Shown here: positions 28,914 to 37,668 of the stretch, in pieces
Layout of the letters: the number at the start of each line of letters is the position of its first letter
How positions within the stretch are numbered: position 1 is the first letter of the stretch
Assembly: GCA_009929485.1 (NCBI GenBank)
Contig: SAAJ01000010.1
Span: 1-64,000, forward strand
Direction: 5' to 3'
Length of the DNA: 64,000 nucleotides
DNA from: Negativicutes bacterium
GTDB taxonomy: Bacteria; Bacillota; Negativicutes; Anaeromusales; Anaeromusaceae
Made by a program: the position numbers and the translations under genes
Notes under the pieces: model-generated
What the model was told of the DNA's origin: nothing
What the model saw: the letters and a program-made list of their open reading frames with translations, nothing else
Database searches by the model: none

Positions 28914-30119
28914 ATGAAACAGGTATATTTGGATCATTCTGCAACAACACAGGCTCTGCCGGAAGTGGCAAAACTTGTAAGTCATTATATGACCGAAGAC
29001 TTTGGTAATGCATCCAGCGTACATGCTTTTGGTCGTACGGCGCGGCAGGCTGTTGACGAAGGCCGTCAGCAGGTAGCGGCCCTGATTAACGCCCAGCCTG
29101 GAGAAATCTTCTTCACCAGCGGCGGTACTGAGTCTGACAACTTGGCCATTAAAGGCATTGCTTCAGCTAATCGCAAAAAAGGCAATCATATCATTACTAC
29201 GGCTATTGAACATCATGCCATTTTGCATCCTTGTGAATATCTGGAAAAACAAGGCTTCCAGGTTACCTACCTGCCTGTGGACGAGTACGGCATGATCCGT
29301 TTAGAGGATTTGCAGCAGGCCATTACGCCGCAAACCATCTTGATTAGCGTTATGTTCGCCAATAACGAAGTAGGAACCATTCAACCAATTCGTGAAATTG
29401 GTAAAATCGCTCGCGAAAAAGGGATTATTTTTCACACTGACGCGGTACAGGCTACAGGCAATGTGCCCATTGACGTGGTTGATATGAATATTGACCTGCT
29501 GACCTTGTCGGGGCACAAACTGCATGGTCCCAAAGGCATCGGCGCTCTCTTTATCCGACGCGGCGTCCGTATTGACGCGGTACAGCACGGCGGCGGTCAA
29601 GAACGCAAACTGCGTCCCGGAACGGAAAATGTCCCCGGCATTGCCGGCTTAGGTAAAGCTGCGGAAGCAGCAAAAGAGGAAATGGCGGACAAAGTGGCTC
29701 GGATTACGGCTCTGCGTGATCGCTTAATGCGCGGCATTGAAGAACGCATTCCTGAAATCAAGCTGAACGGCCATCCGACACAGCGCATGCCTGGTAATGT
29801 TAATTATAGCTTCCGCTATGTAGAAGGTGAATCCTTGCTGCTGAGCTTGGATATGAAGGGAATTGCCGCTTCCAGCGGTTCTGCTTGTACTTCCGGCTCC
29901 CTGGATCCGTCCCATGTGCTTTTAGCGATGGGGTTGAGTCACGAAATTGCTCACGGTTCGCTACGGCTGACTTTGGGCAGAGGCACTACGGAAGAAGATA
30001 TCGATTATGTTTTGGAAGTATTGCCGCCGATCATTGAACGCCTGCGCAGCATGTCCCCCTTGGCGGCTAATGCGGGCGCCATGTTGGAAAGCAATCCTTG
30101 CCAAAATTGTCGCTCCTAA
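28914..30119 (+). CDS. iscS: Cysteine desulfurase IscS/NifS
   Basis: A 401-residue PLP enzyme that releases sulfur from cysteine as a protein persulfide. The PLP lysine lies in LSGHKLHGPKG and the catalytic cysteine in SSGSACTSGSLDPSHVL (about residue 325), the group I arrangement. The C-terminus ends in CQNCRS. It supplies sulfur to IscU for cluster assembly and to MnmA for tRNA thiolation, both encoded directly after it. Confidence 0.96.
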   Translation: MKQVYLDHSATTQALPEVAKLVSHYMTEDFGNASSVHAFGRTARQAVDEGRQQVAALINAQPGEIFFTSGGTESDNLAIKGIASANRKKGNHIITTAIEHHAILHPCEYLEKQGFQVTYLPVDEYGMIRLEDLQQAITPQTILISVMFANNEVGTIQPIREIGKIAREKGIIFHTDAVQATGNVPIDVVDMNIDLLTLSGHKLHGPKGIGALFIRRGVRIDAVQHGGGQERKLRPGTENVPGIAGLGKAAEAAKEEMADKVARITALRDRLMRGIEERIPEIKLNGHPTQRMPGNVNYSFRYVEGESLLLSLDMKGIAASSGSACTSGSLDPSHVLLAMGLSHEIAHGSLRLTLGRGTTEEDIDYVLEVLPPIIERLRSMSPLAANAGAMLESNPCQNCRS

Positions 30120-30149
30120 TGTGTTTTACCTTGAAAGGAGAATTGAATT

Positions 30150-30527
30150 ATGTATACCGAAAAAGTAATGGATCATTTCAGCAATCCCCGCAATGTTGGT
30201 GAAATTCCTGATGCCAATGGAATCGGCGAAGTTGGCAACGCCAAATGCGGCGATATTATGCGCATTTACTTGAAAGTCAAAGACAATGTGATCGAAGATG
30301 TGAAATTTAAAACCTTCGGCTGCGGCGCCGCTATCGCTACGAGCAGCATGGTCACGGAAATGGTTATCGGCAAAACGCTGGAAGACGCCTTGGAGATTTC
30401 CAATCAGGCAGTAGCGGAAGCTTTGGGCGGCTTGCCGCCGGCTAAAATGCACTGCTCCAATCTGGCAGCCGATGCTCTGCACGAAGCCATTAAGGATTAT
30501 ATGAGCAAGCAGCCCAAGGAAGCTTAA
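30150..30527 (+). CDS. iscU: Fe-S cluster assembly scaffold IscU/NifU
   Basis: A 125-residue scaffold with the three cluster-binding cysteines in NAKCGD, FGCGAA and MHCSNLA. It corresponds to the N-terminal domain of NifU. It carries the nascent [2Fe-2S]/[4Fe-4S] cluster between IscS and target proteins. The many Fe-S enzymes in this window (hydrogenases, HemZ, TrhP, QueH) are potential clients. The stop TAA is directly followed by the GTG start of mnmA. Confidence 0.95.
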   Translation: MYTEKVMDHFSNPRNVGEIPDANGIGEVGNAKCGDIMRIYLKVKDNVIEDVKFKTFGCGAAIATSSMVTEMVIGKTLEDALEISNQAVAEALGGLPPAKMHCSNLAADALHEAIKDYMSKQPKEA

Positions 30528-31625
30528 GTGCTTAACGCAAAGACAAAAGTGGTTGTCGCCATGAGCGGCGGTGTGGATAGTTCCCTCACCGCCGCCCTTT
30601 TAGTGCAGGAAGGGTACGAAGTGATTGGCGTCACCATGCAATTATGGACAGAGGATGTTCCTGTTGATGATCCCAATCATCGCGGCTGCTGTTCTTTATC
30701 CGAAGTGGAAGATGCGCGTCGCGTCGCGCAGACTCTGGGAATTCCGCATTATGTGATGAACTTCCGCGACGATTTTCATCATCTGGTAGTAGAGTATTTT
30801 ATCCGCGAATACACTGCTGGACGCACGCCTAATCCCTGCATTGCCTGCAATCGCCATATCAAGTTTGAGCGCCTTTTGACCAAGGCGGCAGCCTTGGGGG
30901 CTGATTATGTGGCTACCGGCCATTACGCGCGCGTTATAAAAGACGAGCAATCTGGACGGGTGCTGTTGTGCAAGGGCGTGGATACTACCAAAGATCAGTC
31001 GTATGTGTTGTATCATTTAAATCAACAGACACTGCAGAAGTTTTTATTTCCTCTGGGCGGCATGGAAAAAACAAAAACAAGGGAATTGGCGCGGCAGTTT
31101 AATCTGGTAGTGGCGAACAAACCGGAAAGCCAGGAAATCTGCTTTATTCCTGATGACGATTACAAGCGCTTTTTGCGCGAACATGCGCCGCAGTCGCTGA
31201 GGCCCGGAGATATCGTAACCCAAGACGGGCAAGTTTTGGGCCGCCATGAGGGACTGCCGTTTTATACGATCGGCCAGCGCAAAGGGCTGGGTATCGCTGC
31301 GGCGCATCCTTTGTATGTCGTGGAAATAGATGCGGCCCATAATCGTGTGGTCGTTGGACCACCCGAAGCAGTATACGCTTCGGAACTGCTTGCAGATGAC
31401 TTAAACTGGATTGCCATAGACGGCCTTGAAAAGCCACTGCAGGTACATGCAAAAATTCGCTATGCCGCACATGAAGCGCCGGCGATGGTTTTTCCGGAAG
31501 CCAACGGCATGGTGCGGGTGAAATTTGAACAACCGCAGCGAGCGATTACCCCGGGGCAGTCTGTTGTTTTTTACCATGGTGAAAAAGTGGTTGGCGGCGG
31601 TGTCATCCACAAAGCCTGTTTGTAA
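30528..31625 (+). CDS. mnmA: tRNA-specific 2-thiouridylase MnmA
   Basis: A 365-residue enzyme that makes 2-thiouridine at position 34 of tRNA-Lys, -Glu and -Gln. The PP-loop AMSGGVDSS is at the N-terminus and the two catalytic cysteines are in NPCIACNRH and SQEICFI. It starts with GTG immediately after the iscU stop; the Shine-Dalgarno (AAGGAAG) is within iscU. In Bacillus the equivalent iscS-mnmA pair is also adjacent. Confidence 0.96.
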   Translation: MLNAKTKVVVAMSGGVDSSLTAALLVQEGYEVIGVTMQLWTEDVPVDDPNHRGCCSLSEVEDARRVAQTLGIPHYVMNFRDDFHHLVVEYFIREYTAGRTPNPCIACNRHIKFERLLTKAAALGADYVATGHYARVIKDEQSGRVLLCKGVDTTKDQSYVLYHLNQQTLQKFLFPLGGMEKTKTRELARQFNLVVANKPESQEICFIPDDDYKRFLREHAPQSLRPGDIVTQDGQVLGRHEGLPFYTIGQRKGLGIAAAHPLYVVEIDAAHNRVVVGPPEAVYASELLADDLNWIAIDGLEKPLQVHAKIRYAAHEAPAMVFPEANGMVRVKFEQPQRAITPGQSVVFYHGEKVVGGGVIHKACL

Positions 31626-31647
31626 AGGAAGCATACGAAGTAAATTG

Positions 31648-31680
31648 AACAGGAGTAAAAGGAGTAGATGGAGGATACGC
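31648..31680 (+). repeat. GGAGTA-type dispersed repeat, copy 2
   Basis: ACAGGAGTAAAAGGAGTAGA (31649-31668) is identical over 20 bases to the reverse complement of 50770-50789 and close to 50649-50668. It continues with GGAGGATACG, like the other copies. The copy lies 22 bases after the mnmA stop. Confidence 0.75.
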
Positions 31681-31740
31681 AAGAGAAGAACGGGGCAACG
31701 GTTTTGAACAGAAATAGGGATGGTGCGGTTAGACTGCACC

Positions 31741-31915
31741 GGCGGCAATGATTGTATTTGAGACTTTTATTGGAGCAAGCCGGTCCGAAGGACGAAAAAG
31801 CTGGCTAAGACGGATTACAGTTTCGCTTGTTTGAGCACAGCGAGTTAAGAAACTGCCGACTTAGTCAGTTTTTTTGAGGCGCGCGCAAATCGTGTCTCAA
31901 ATGCAATTATGCCGC
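31741..31915. repeat. Nested inverted-repeat element (possible MITE or structured RNA)
   Basis: The outer arms (31741-31764 and 31894-31915) match at about 20 of 23 positions as inverted repeats sharing GTCTCAAAT. Inside is a second stem: AAAAAGCTGGCTAAGACGG (31795-31813) pairs with 31856-31875 with one mismatch and two G-T pairs, and the T-rich end looks like a terminator. Further inside, CAGTTTC pairs with GAAACTG and CGCT with AGCG. A small hairpin (GGTGCGG/CTGCACC) lies just outside at 31722-31740. Nothing here resembles a protein gene. Whether it is mobile or transcribed cannot be told from one copy. Confidence 0.7.
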
Positions 31916-31953
31916 TCCGCAATAATCAAGAGGCTGACGGGCTGACCTTCCCT

Positions 31954-31982
31954 TTGACACGTCCTGGCTGGTCGGGTATAAT
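31954..31982 (+). promoter_or_regulatory. Consensus sigma-A promoter of alaS
   Basis: TTGACA (31954-31959) and TATAAT (31977-31982), both perfect, are 17 bases apart. Transcription should begin near 31989, leaving a leader of only about 36 bases, too short for a T-box riboswitch. Confidence 0.93.
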
Positions 31983-32024
31983 TTTTAAGAATAAGCCATC
32001 TGTAATGAGCGGAGGATGAAGTAC

Positions 32025-34637
32025 GTGAAATCTATGACAGGTAATGAAATTCGCACACGCTTTCTGGAGTTTTTTAAATCAAAAGAGCATTTGGTAATGC
32101 CCAGTGCTCCCTTGATTCCTCATGATGATCCTACGTTGTTGCTAGTCGGAGCCGGCATGGCGCCCTTTAAGCCGTTTTTTACCGGCAAGATCAAGCCCCC
32201 CCATACGCGCATCACCAGCAGCCAAAAATGCGTCCGTACCGGCGATATTGAAAATGTAGGCCGTACCGCGCGGCACCAGACCTTTTTTGAAATGTTGGGC
32301 AATTTTTCCTTTGGCGATTATTTTAAACGGGAAGCCATTGTTTGGGCTTGGGAATTTTTAACCAAAGAATTGGAACTTCCTGCTGATCGTCTGTGGATTA
32401 CCATCTATACGGAAGACAATGAAGCCTATGACATCTGGCATGATGAAATCGGCATTGATCCAGAGCGCATTGTGCGCATGGCTGATAATTTTTGGGAAAT
32501 CGGCCCTGGCCCCTGCGGCCCTTGTTCGGAAATACATATCGATTTAGGGGAAGAGCGCGGCTGTGGTCCTGAGTGCAAGCTAGGCTGCGACTGCGATCGG
32601 TTTTTGGAAATCTGGAACCTCGTTTTCACGCAGTATGACCGGGATGACGAAGGAAATTACCATCCTTTGGCTAAGAAAAACATTGATACTGGCGCCGGCC
32701 TGGAACGGTTGGCTTCGGTGCTCCAGGGCAAGCCTTCCAATTTTGAGACGGATTTGCTGTTTCCTTTGATTGCGCATATGTCAGCCTTGTCTGGCGTCGC
32801 CTACGGCGTTGATAAAAAGAATGACATTTCGCTCAAAGTCATCGCCGACCATGCGCGCAGCATGGTCGTCATGATCAATGACGGCGTATTGCCGTCTAAC
32901 GAAGGCCGCGGCTATGTGCTGCGCCGAATTTTGCGTCGCGCCTTGCGTCACGGACGCTTGTTGGGCGTAAAGAAAGCCTTTTTGGCCGACTGCGTGGACG
33001 TAGCTGCAAATATTTTCAACACGGCCTATCCGGAGCTGTTGGAAAAAGCAGACTACATCCGCAAGGTAGTAAGCCAAGAAGAAAGTCGCTTTCAGACTAC
33101 ATTGGTTACTGGCGAAGAACTTTTATCGCAAGAAGTGGCTTCCTTGCGTACTAAAGGGGAAAATCAACTGCCGGGTGAAACGGCTTTCCGTTTGTATGAT
33201 ACCTATGGTTTCCCTTGGGAACTTACGGAAGAAATGTTGTTTGACGAAGGTATGACCCTCGACAAAGCCGGTTTTGATGCTGCCATGGAAGAGCAGCGCT
33301 TGCGCGCCCGCGCCGCGCGTCATGAAAACGAGCGTACTTTTGTGTTGGAACTGACAGGTCTGCAAACCGATGGCCTGCGTATAGACGCTGCAGCGCAGCA
33401 AGGACGCATTTTGCGTATCTGGAAAGAAGGCGTTGTGGTTGAGGAAGCCGGCGATGGCGAAGAAGTCGCTGTGCTTTTGGATGTCACTCCTTTTTACGCG
33501 GAAGGCGGCGGCCAGATCGGCGACAGCGGCCGTTTGGAAACAGCCCTGGGCAAAATGGAAGTGCAAAGCGCCAAAAAATTGGCTAACGGTGCAATTTATC
33601 ACCAAGGATTTGTGCAAGAAGGCATGCTGCGGACCGGTGAAACCGTGGAAATACGCCTAGATGCAGCGAAACACCAAGATGTTGCCCGCAACCATACGGC
33701 AACCCATTTATTGCATCATGCGCTGCGCAAGGTTCTAGGGGAGCATGTGCATCAGGCAGGCTCTTTGGTAGAAGCGGATCGCCTGCGTTTTGACTTTGCG
33801 CATTTTGCGGCGGTTACGTCGGAAGAACTGGCAGCCGTAGAAGCCCTTGTTAATGAAGCCATCTTGGAAAACCGCGCTGTCTCTTGCTTGGAGACAAGTC
33901 AAGAGATCGCCAAAGACATGGGCGCCATGGCTTTGTTTGGTGAAAAATATGGCGACGTGGTTCGGGTAGTTGTTATTGACGAGGTCAGTAAAGAACTTTG
34001 CGGCGGCAGCCATGTAAACAATACCTCGGAAATCTCCCTGTTCCAAATCGTCGGCGAAGCCAGCACGGGCGCCGGCGTACGCCGCATTGAAGCGGTGACG
34101 GGGCGTGCAGCTTATGCGCGCATGCAACAGCAGCGCTCCTTGCTGTTAGAAACAGCAGCTATTTTGAAAACCCAAGCGCCTGAAGAAGTTCCCGCCCGCG
34201 CCGCCCAGTTGCAGCAGGAACTTAAAGCGCTTGAAACCGTAATAGCCGACAAGGAAGCTCAGGCAGCGCAGACGCAGCTTCAGGCGCTGCAACCGGAAAT
34301 GATCGGCGAGGTAGAAGCCGTGATTGCCCAAGTGGAAGTTCCAAACCAGGAATTATTGCGCTCCTTAGCCGACCAATTGCGGGATCGCATGAAAAAAGGC
34401 GTTGTGCTCTTAGCCAGCGTACAAGAAGACAAAGTCAGCTTGGTGGCGATGGCGACCAAAGAAGCGGTGGCCGCTAAAGCGCATGCAGGCAATTTAGTGA
34501 AGGAAGTAGCCAAAATCGTTGGCGGCGGCGGCGGCGGCCGGCCGGATATGGCGCAAGCTGGCGGCAAGGATCCGGCTAAACTGGCTGAAGCGCTTTTAAA
34601 AGCCAAAGAAACGCTGCGCCAGCAGCTGGGTCTCTAA
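32025..34637 (+). CDS. alaS: Alanyl-tRNA synthetase
   Basis: An 870-residue class II synthetase with an N-terminal catalytic core (TGNEIRTRFLEFFKSKEH near the start, TSSQKCVRTGD), the editing domain with metal ligands in NHTATHLLHHAL and CGGSHVNNT, and a C-terminal DHHA1-type domain ending in a glycine-rich GGGGGGRPDMAQAGG. The GTG at 32025 is chosen because it lies 9 bases from GGAGG (32011-32015); the ATG at 32016 touches the ribosome site. It probably leads a transcript running into ireB and ruvX. Confidence 0.96.
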   Translation: MKSMTGNEIRTRFLEFFKSKEHLVMPSAPLIPHDDPTLLLVGAGMAPFKPFFTGKIKPPHTRITSSQKCVRTGDIENVGRTARHQTFFEMLGNFSFGDYFKREAIVWAWEFLTKELELPADRLWITIYTEDNEAYDIWHDEIGIDPERIVRMADNFWEIGPGPCGPCSEIHIDLGEERGCGPECKLGCDCDRFLEIWNLVFTQYDRDDEGNYHPLAKKNIDTGAGLERLASVLQGKPSNFETDLLFPLIAHMSALSGVAYGVDKKNDISLKVIADHARSMVVMINDGVLPSNEGRGYVLRRILRRALRHGRLLGVKKAFLADCVDVAANIFNTAYPELLEKADYIRKVVSQEESRFQTTLVTGEELLSQEVASLRTKGENQLPGETAFRLYDTYGFPWELTEEMLFDEGMTLDKAGFDAAMEEQRLRARAARHENERTFVLELTGLQTDGLRIDAAAQQGRILRIWKEGVVVEEAGDGEEVAVLLDVTPFYAEGGGQIGDSGRLETALGKMEVQSAKKLANGAIYHQGFVQEGMLRTGETVEIRLDAAKHQDVARNHTATHLLHHALRKVLGEHVHQAGSLVEADRLRFDFAHFAAVTSEELAAVEALVNEAILENRAVSCLETSQEIAKDMGAMALFGEKYGDVVRVVVIDEVSKELCGGSHVNNTSEISLFQIVGEASTGAGVRRIEAVTGRAAYARMQQQRSLLLETAAILKTQAPEEVPARAAQLQQELKALETVIADKEAQAAQTQLQALQPEMIGEVEAVIAQVEVPNQELLRSLADQLRDRMKKGVVLLASVQEDKVSLVAMATKEAVAAKAHAGNLVKEVAKIVGGGGGGRPDMAQAGGKDPAKLAEALLKAKETLRQQLGL

Positions 34638-34774
34638 AGGCCTAGGTAAAAAACTAATTCCTGAAAAAGATAGCAGGGAATGGCAATGGATCGTCGAATA
34701 GAATTATTATATTAAGTTTAAGGGGCTCGCTGATTACAAGCAGCTCCCTAACGGCGCGAAAGGAGGATGGAACG

Positions 34775-35047
34775 ATGTCGGATCATGAGCAGAATGTATC
34801 GCAGGATACGATGATGTTTCGCGCTGGCAGCGAAGGAAATCATGTTGCCGCCCTCACCATTGCTACCGTCTGTCAGGCCTTGAAGGAAAAGGGGTACAAT
34901 CCTATCAATCAACTGGTGGGGTATCTTTTATCTGGAGATCCTACCTATATCACCAGTCATCGCAACGCTCGCGCCTTAATTCGCAAATTGGAGCGAGATG
35001 AAATTTTGGAAGAATTGGTCCGGGCCTATGTGAAGGAAATTCAATAG
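34775..35047 (+). CDS. ireB: IreB-family regulatory phosphoprotein
   Basis: This 90-residue protein matches IreB (formerly DUF965, YrzL) over its whole length, with the C-terminal [19 protein letters not shown]. In Enterococcus, IreB is phosphorylated on N-terminal threonines by the PASTA-domain kinase IreK and tunes cell-wall stress responses. Here the threonine in QDTMMF (T12) is the likely site. The conserved alaS-ireB-ruvX order is kept. The kinase and its phosphatase lie outside this window. Confidence 0.92.
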   Translation: MSDHEQNVSQDTMMFRAGSEGNHVAALTIATVCQALKEKGYNPINQLVGYLLSGDPTYITSHRNARALIRKLERDEILEELVRAYVKEIQ

Positions 35048-35059
35048 TCAGTATCAAGG

Positions 35060-35100
35060 GGCAGGGAGCATGCAAAGTGCGTGGCTCCCTGCCGCTTTTT
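35060..35100 (+). terminator. Terminator-like hairpin between ireB and ruvX
   Basis: GGCAGGGAGC (35060-35069) pairs perfectly with GCTCCCTGCC (35084-35093), then GCTTTTT. The ruvX ribosome site begins directly after the T-run, so this may be an attenuator with partial read-through. Confidence 0.7.
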
Positions 35101-35116
35101 AGGAGGAAGATGTGTT

Positions 35117-35539
35117 GTGCGCAGTATGGGCTTGGATGTAGGAGATAGAACCATAGGCATAGCGGTGAGCGATTTATTGGCTCTAACGGCGCAAGGCGTA
35201 GAGGTCATACGGCGTACTTCCCCGCAAGCTGACTTTGCAAGACTGACTGTTTTATGTCAGGAATACGAAGTGGGTACCATTGTTGTGGGTCTGCCCAAAA
35301 ATATGAACGGTACTATAGGCCCCCGCGGCGAGTTAGTCCAGGAATTTGCCGCTCAGCTGCAAGAGCAGCTGCCGGACGTTAAAATTGTTTTTTGGGATGA
35401 ACGCCTTTCCACGGTGGCGGCGGAAAAAGCGCTTATTGAGGCGGATGTGCGTCGCAATAAACGGCGTAAAGTGATTGATAAAATGGCGGCCATTATTATC
35501 CTGCAAGGCTGGATGGATCTGCAGAGCCGCAGCGGTTGA
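35117..35539 (+). CDS. ruvX: Putative pre-16S rRNA nuclease / RuvX (YqgF)
   Basis: A 140-residue RNase H-fold protein with GLDVGDRTIGIAVSD at the start, VGLPKNMNG and the acidic residues in FWDERLSTVAAEKAL. The family is assigned to maturation of the 16S rRNA 5' end and has also been linked to Holliday-junction resolution. The GTG start at 35117 lies 9 bases after AGGAGGA. The -35 of the next promoter overlaps its stop codon. Confidence 0.9.
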   Translation: MRSMGLDVGDRTIGIAVSDLLALTAQGVEVIRRTSPQADFARLTVLCQEYEVGTIVVGLPKNMNGTIGPRGELVQEFAAQLQEQLPDVKIVFWDERLSTVAAEKALIEADVRRNKRRKVIDKMAAIIILQGWMDLQSRSG

Positions 35540-35564
35540 CAGGCTATGCCGTGTAAGATACAAT
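35536..35564 (+). promoter_or_regulatory. Sigma-A promoter of the DUF1292 gene
   Basis: TTGACA (35536-35541) and TACAAT (35559-35564) are 17 bases apart. The -35 includes the ruvX stop codon, so the small acidic-protein gene has its own strong promoter. Confidence 0.85.
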
Positions 35565-35597
35565 GGCAATAGCAATAAGAGAAAGAGGTGAGCGCCC

Positions 35598-35927
35598 ATG
35601 ACAGATGAAAAATTCAACCCTGAAGAAATGGAAGAAGATGAGGATGTTGTTGTTGTCATGACCGATGAGGAAGGCAACGAATTTTACTACCGCGAAGAAT
35701 TAATCGTGGAAGTCGGCGAAAAGCGCTTTGCTGTTCTGGCACCGATTAAAGTGGATGAAGAAGGCGGCTGCACCTGCGAATGCGGTTGTGAAGACGAAGA
35801 TACGGATGTCTTCATCGCACGTATTGATGTGGATGAAAATGGCGAAGATGTCTATACCGATCCAACGGACGAAGAGTTTGACGAAGTTCGCAAAGCTTAT
35901 GAAGAACTGGCGGACGACGAAGAGTAG
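35598..35927 (+). CDS. DUF1292 family protein (YrzB-like), cysteine-rich variant
   Basis: A 109-residue, very acidic protein of unknown function, consistently found between ruvX and mltG in Firmicutes. The core (VVVVMTDEEGNEFYYREE) matches DUF1292. The middle carries an alternating cysteine run, C58-x-C60-x-C62-x-C64 (GGCTCECGCEDED), flanked by acids; this could bind a metal. There is no signal peptide or membrane helix. It has its own promoter and terminator, so it is an independent one-gene unit. Confidence 0.85.
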   Translation: MTDEKFNPEEMEEDEDVVVVMTDEEGNEFYYREELIVEVGEKRFAVLAPIKVDEEGGCTCECGCEDEDTDVFIARIDVDENGEDVYTDPTDEEFDEVRKAYEELADDEE

Positions 35928-35935
35928 AATGCCTG

Positions 35936-35964
35936 AAGCAACCGGAAACGGTTGCTTTTTTTTT
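35936..35964 (+). terminator. Terminator after DUF1292 gene
   Basis: AAGCAACCG and CGGTTGCTT form a perfect 9-bp stem with a GAAA tetraloop, followed by a long T-run. Confidence 0.95.
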
Positions 35965-35981
35965 GTTGCTGTGTGTATAAT
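35952..35981 (+). promoter_or_regulatory. Candidate promoter of mltG
   Basis: TTGCTT (35952-35957), inside the preceding terminator, and a perfect TATAAT (35976-35981) lie 18 bases apart. The downstream gene starts at 36056. Confidence 0.5.
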
Positions 35982-36055
35982 AAAACCCGTGACAGTAAGA
36001 AACGAATTTAAGACTTTTAAAATAGAATTCTAAAGGCGGAACACGAGGTGTTGGA

Positions 36056-37063
36056 ATGAAGGATCGACTTTGGGAAAAAGGATTTCGGGGCAAAAGTCTC
36101 TGGATTATTTTGGCGGGCATTACGGTCTTTTTTTTCACCGTGCTTATTAGCGCCTTTTTGGTGCTGCAGTCGCCGCCTTCCAGGACTACTGATGCTGTAT
36201 TGACTGTAAAAGACGGCATGAGCGCCGGTGAGATTGCCAAAGAGCTGGAAAGCCAGAAGGCTATTCGCAGCATTTGGCTGTTTCAAGTATTGGCTAAGTT
36301 CAGCCGTTTAGATCACTCCCTTCAGGCTGGCGAATACGTTTTTGCTCCAGGCATGAGTACGCGAGAGGTAGTGGCGAGACTGGCGGCCGGAGAAACGCGT
36401 TACGCCAATCTTACCATTCCAGAAGGATATACGGTGCGGCAGATTGCCAAATTGCTGCAAGAGCAAAAACTTGGCAATGGAGACCGGTTTTTGCAGTTAG
36501 CCCGCCTTTCCGGTCCTGCTGCAGGAGAGAGCGTGCAATTTCGAGCGGAAGGCTATTTGTTTCCGGATACTTACCGGATTTCGCCGGGAATGAAAGAGGA
36601 AGACCTAGTTGCCAAGATGCAGAAGGAATTTGATAAACGCTTCGGCTCTTTGCTGAAAAGCGGCAATGCCAGCGGCCTTGCGCCAACACAGGTTGTCGTG
36701 CTTGCTTCTTTAGTGGAAAAAGAAGCGCAGCGCCCGGAAGAGCAGGCTGTTATTGCCAAGGTGTTTTTGAACCGACTGCAGCAAAACATGCCGCTGCAGT
36801 CTTGCGCTACAATTCAGTACTTACTGGGATATCCCAAAGAAGAATTAAGCTTGCAGGATACGCAAATTCCTTCACCGTATAATACCTATCTAAATCCTGG
36901 CCTGCCGCCAGGGCCGATTGCCAATCCCGGGTTAGGCGCTCTTAAGGCCGCTTTGAATCCAGCCCAGACGGATTACTTGTATTTTGTTGCAGATAAGCAG
37001 GGTAAGCATCATTTCAGTCGGACCTATGAAGAACACTTGGCCGCCATTGAGCAGGTGCGGTAA
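36056..37063 (+). CDS. mltG: Endolytic murein transglycosylase MltG
   Basis: A 335-residue YceG-like protein: N-terminal cytoplasmic basic segment, one transmembrane helix at about 17-38, then an extracytoplasmic catalytic domain. The catalytic glutamate lies in LASLVEKEAQRPEEQ, and NPGLPPGPIANPG is the conserved C-terminal motif. MltG cleaves nascent glycan strands and is thought to release them from the synthase. Its stop codon overlaps the start of trmR (TAATG). Confidence 0.95.
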   Translation: MKDRLWEKGFRGKSLWIILAGITVFFFTVLISAFLVLQSPPSRTTDAVLTVKDGMSAGEIAKELESQKAIRSIWLFQVLAKFSRLDHSLQAGEYVFAPGMSTREVVARLAAGETRYANLTIPEGYTVRQIAKLLQEQKLGNGDRFLQLARLSGPAAGESVQFRAEGYLFPDTYRISPGMKEEDLVAKMQKEFDKRFGSLLKSGNASGLAPTQVVVLASLVEKEAQRPEEQAVIAKVFLNRLQQNMPLQSCATIQYLLGYPKEELSLQDTQIPSPYNTYLNPGLPPGPIANPGLGALKAALNPAQTDYLYFVADKQGKHHFSRTYEEHLAAIEQVR

Positions 37064-37668
37064 TGAATGAATTGTTACTTGAAATGAGAACCTTTGCAGA
37101 TCAACAAGGCGTTCCAGTGCTTCGCCAAGAAGCGGAACGCCTCTTGCGTTTATTGATGGAACGCTATCAGCCGCTGCGTATTCTGGAAATTGGTACGGCT
37201 ATTGGCTATTCGGCGCTGCTGATGGCGCAGTTAGTTCCAAACTGCCGCATTCTCACTTTGGAAAAAGACGAAGAACGCATTCGCGATGCCCAGCGCTTTT
37301 GGCAGCGCGAGCCTGGCATCAGTGAACGTATCCGCCTTTGGGAAGGCGATGCAGCTGAACGGTTAAGCGCTTTGAACGAAACGTTTGATTTTGTTTTTAT
37401 TGACGCTGCCAAAGGGCATTACCTAAGCTATTTGCAACAAGTACTGCCGTATTTGCGTCAGGGCAGCGTTATTTTAGCTGACGATGTGTTGTTTTACGGC
37501 CAAGTATATGGTCCCTGTCCCCGTCGTATGCGCACCATCGCCAAGCGCATGCGACAGTATTTAGAGTTTGTACAAAATACGGACCAATTCCAGACTACTC
37601 TTTATCCGGAAGGCGACGGTCTGGCGGTCTCGATTTATAAAGGAGCAGAAACTAATGAAATTACCTGA
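37063..37668 (+). CDS. trmR: tRNA 5-hydroxyuridine methyltransferase TrmR (YrrM)
   Basis: A 201-residue class I SAM methyltransferase of the O-methyltransferase-3 family, with motif I LEIGTAIGYSALLMA, LEKDEERI and the metal-site aspartate in FIDAAKGHY. In B. subtilis, TrmR methylates 5-hydroxyuridine-34 to 5-methoxyuridine. The next gene encodes the hydroxylation partner TrhP and overlaps trmR by 14 bases, which strongly supports the assignment. Confidence 0.9.
   Translation: MNELLLEMRTFADQQGVPVLRQEAERLLRLLMERYQPLRILEIGTAIGYSALLMAQLVPNCRILTLEKDEERIRDAQRFWQREPGISERIRLWEGDAAERLSALNETFDFVFIDAAKGHYLSYLQQVLPYLRQGSVILADDVLFYGQVYGPCPRRMRTIAKRMRQYLEFVQNTDQFQTTLYPEGDGLAVSIYKGAETNEIT

Noticed and set aside
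31626-32024. T-box riboswitch upstream of alaS
   Set aside because: No T-box core (AGGGTGGNACCGCG) is present. The perfect promoter at 31954 leaves a leader of about 36 bases, and the structured region lies upstream of it.
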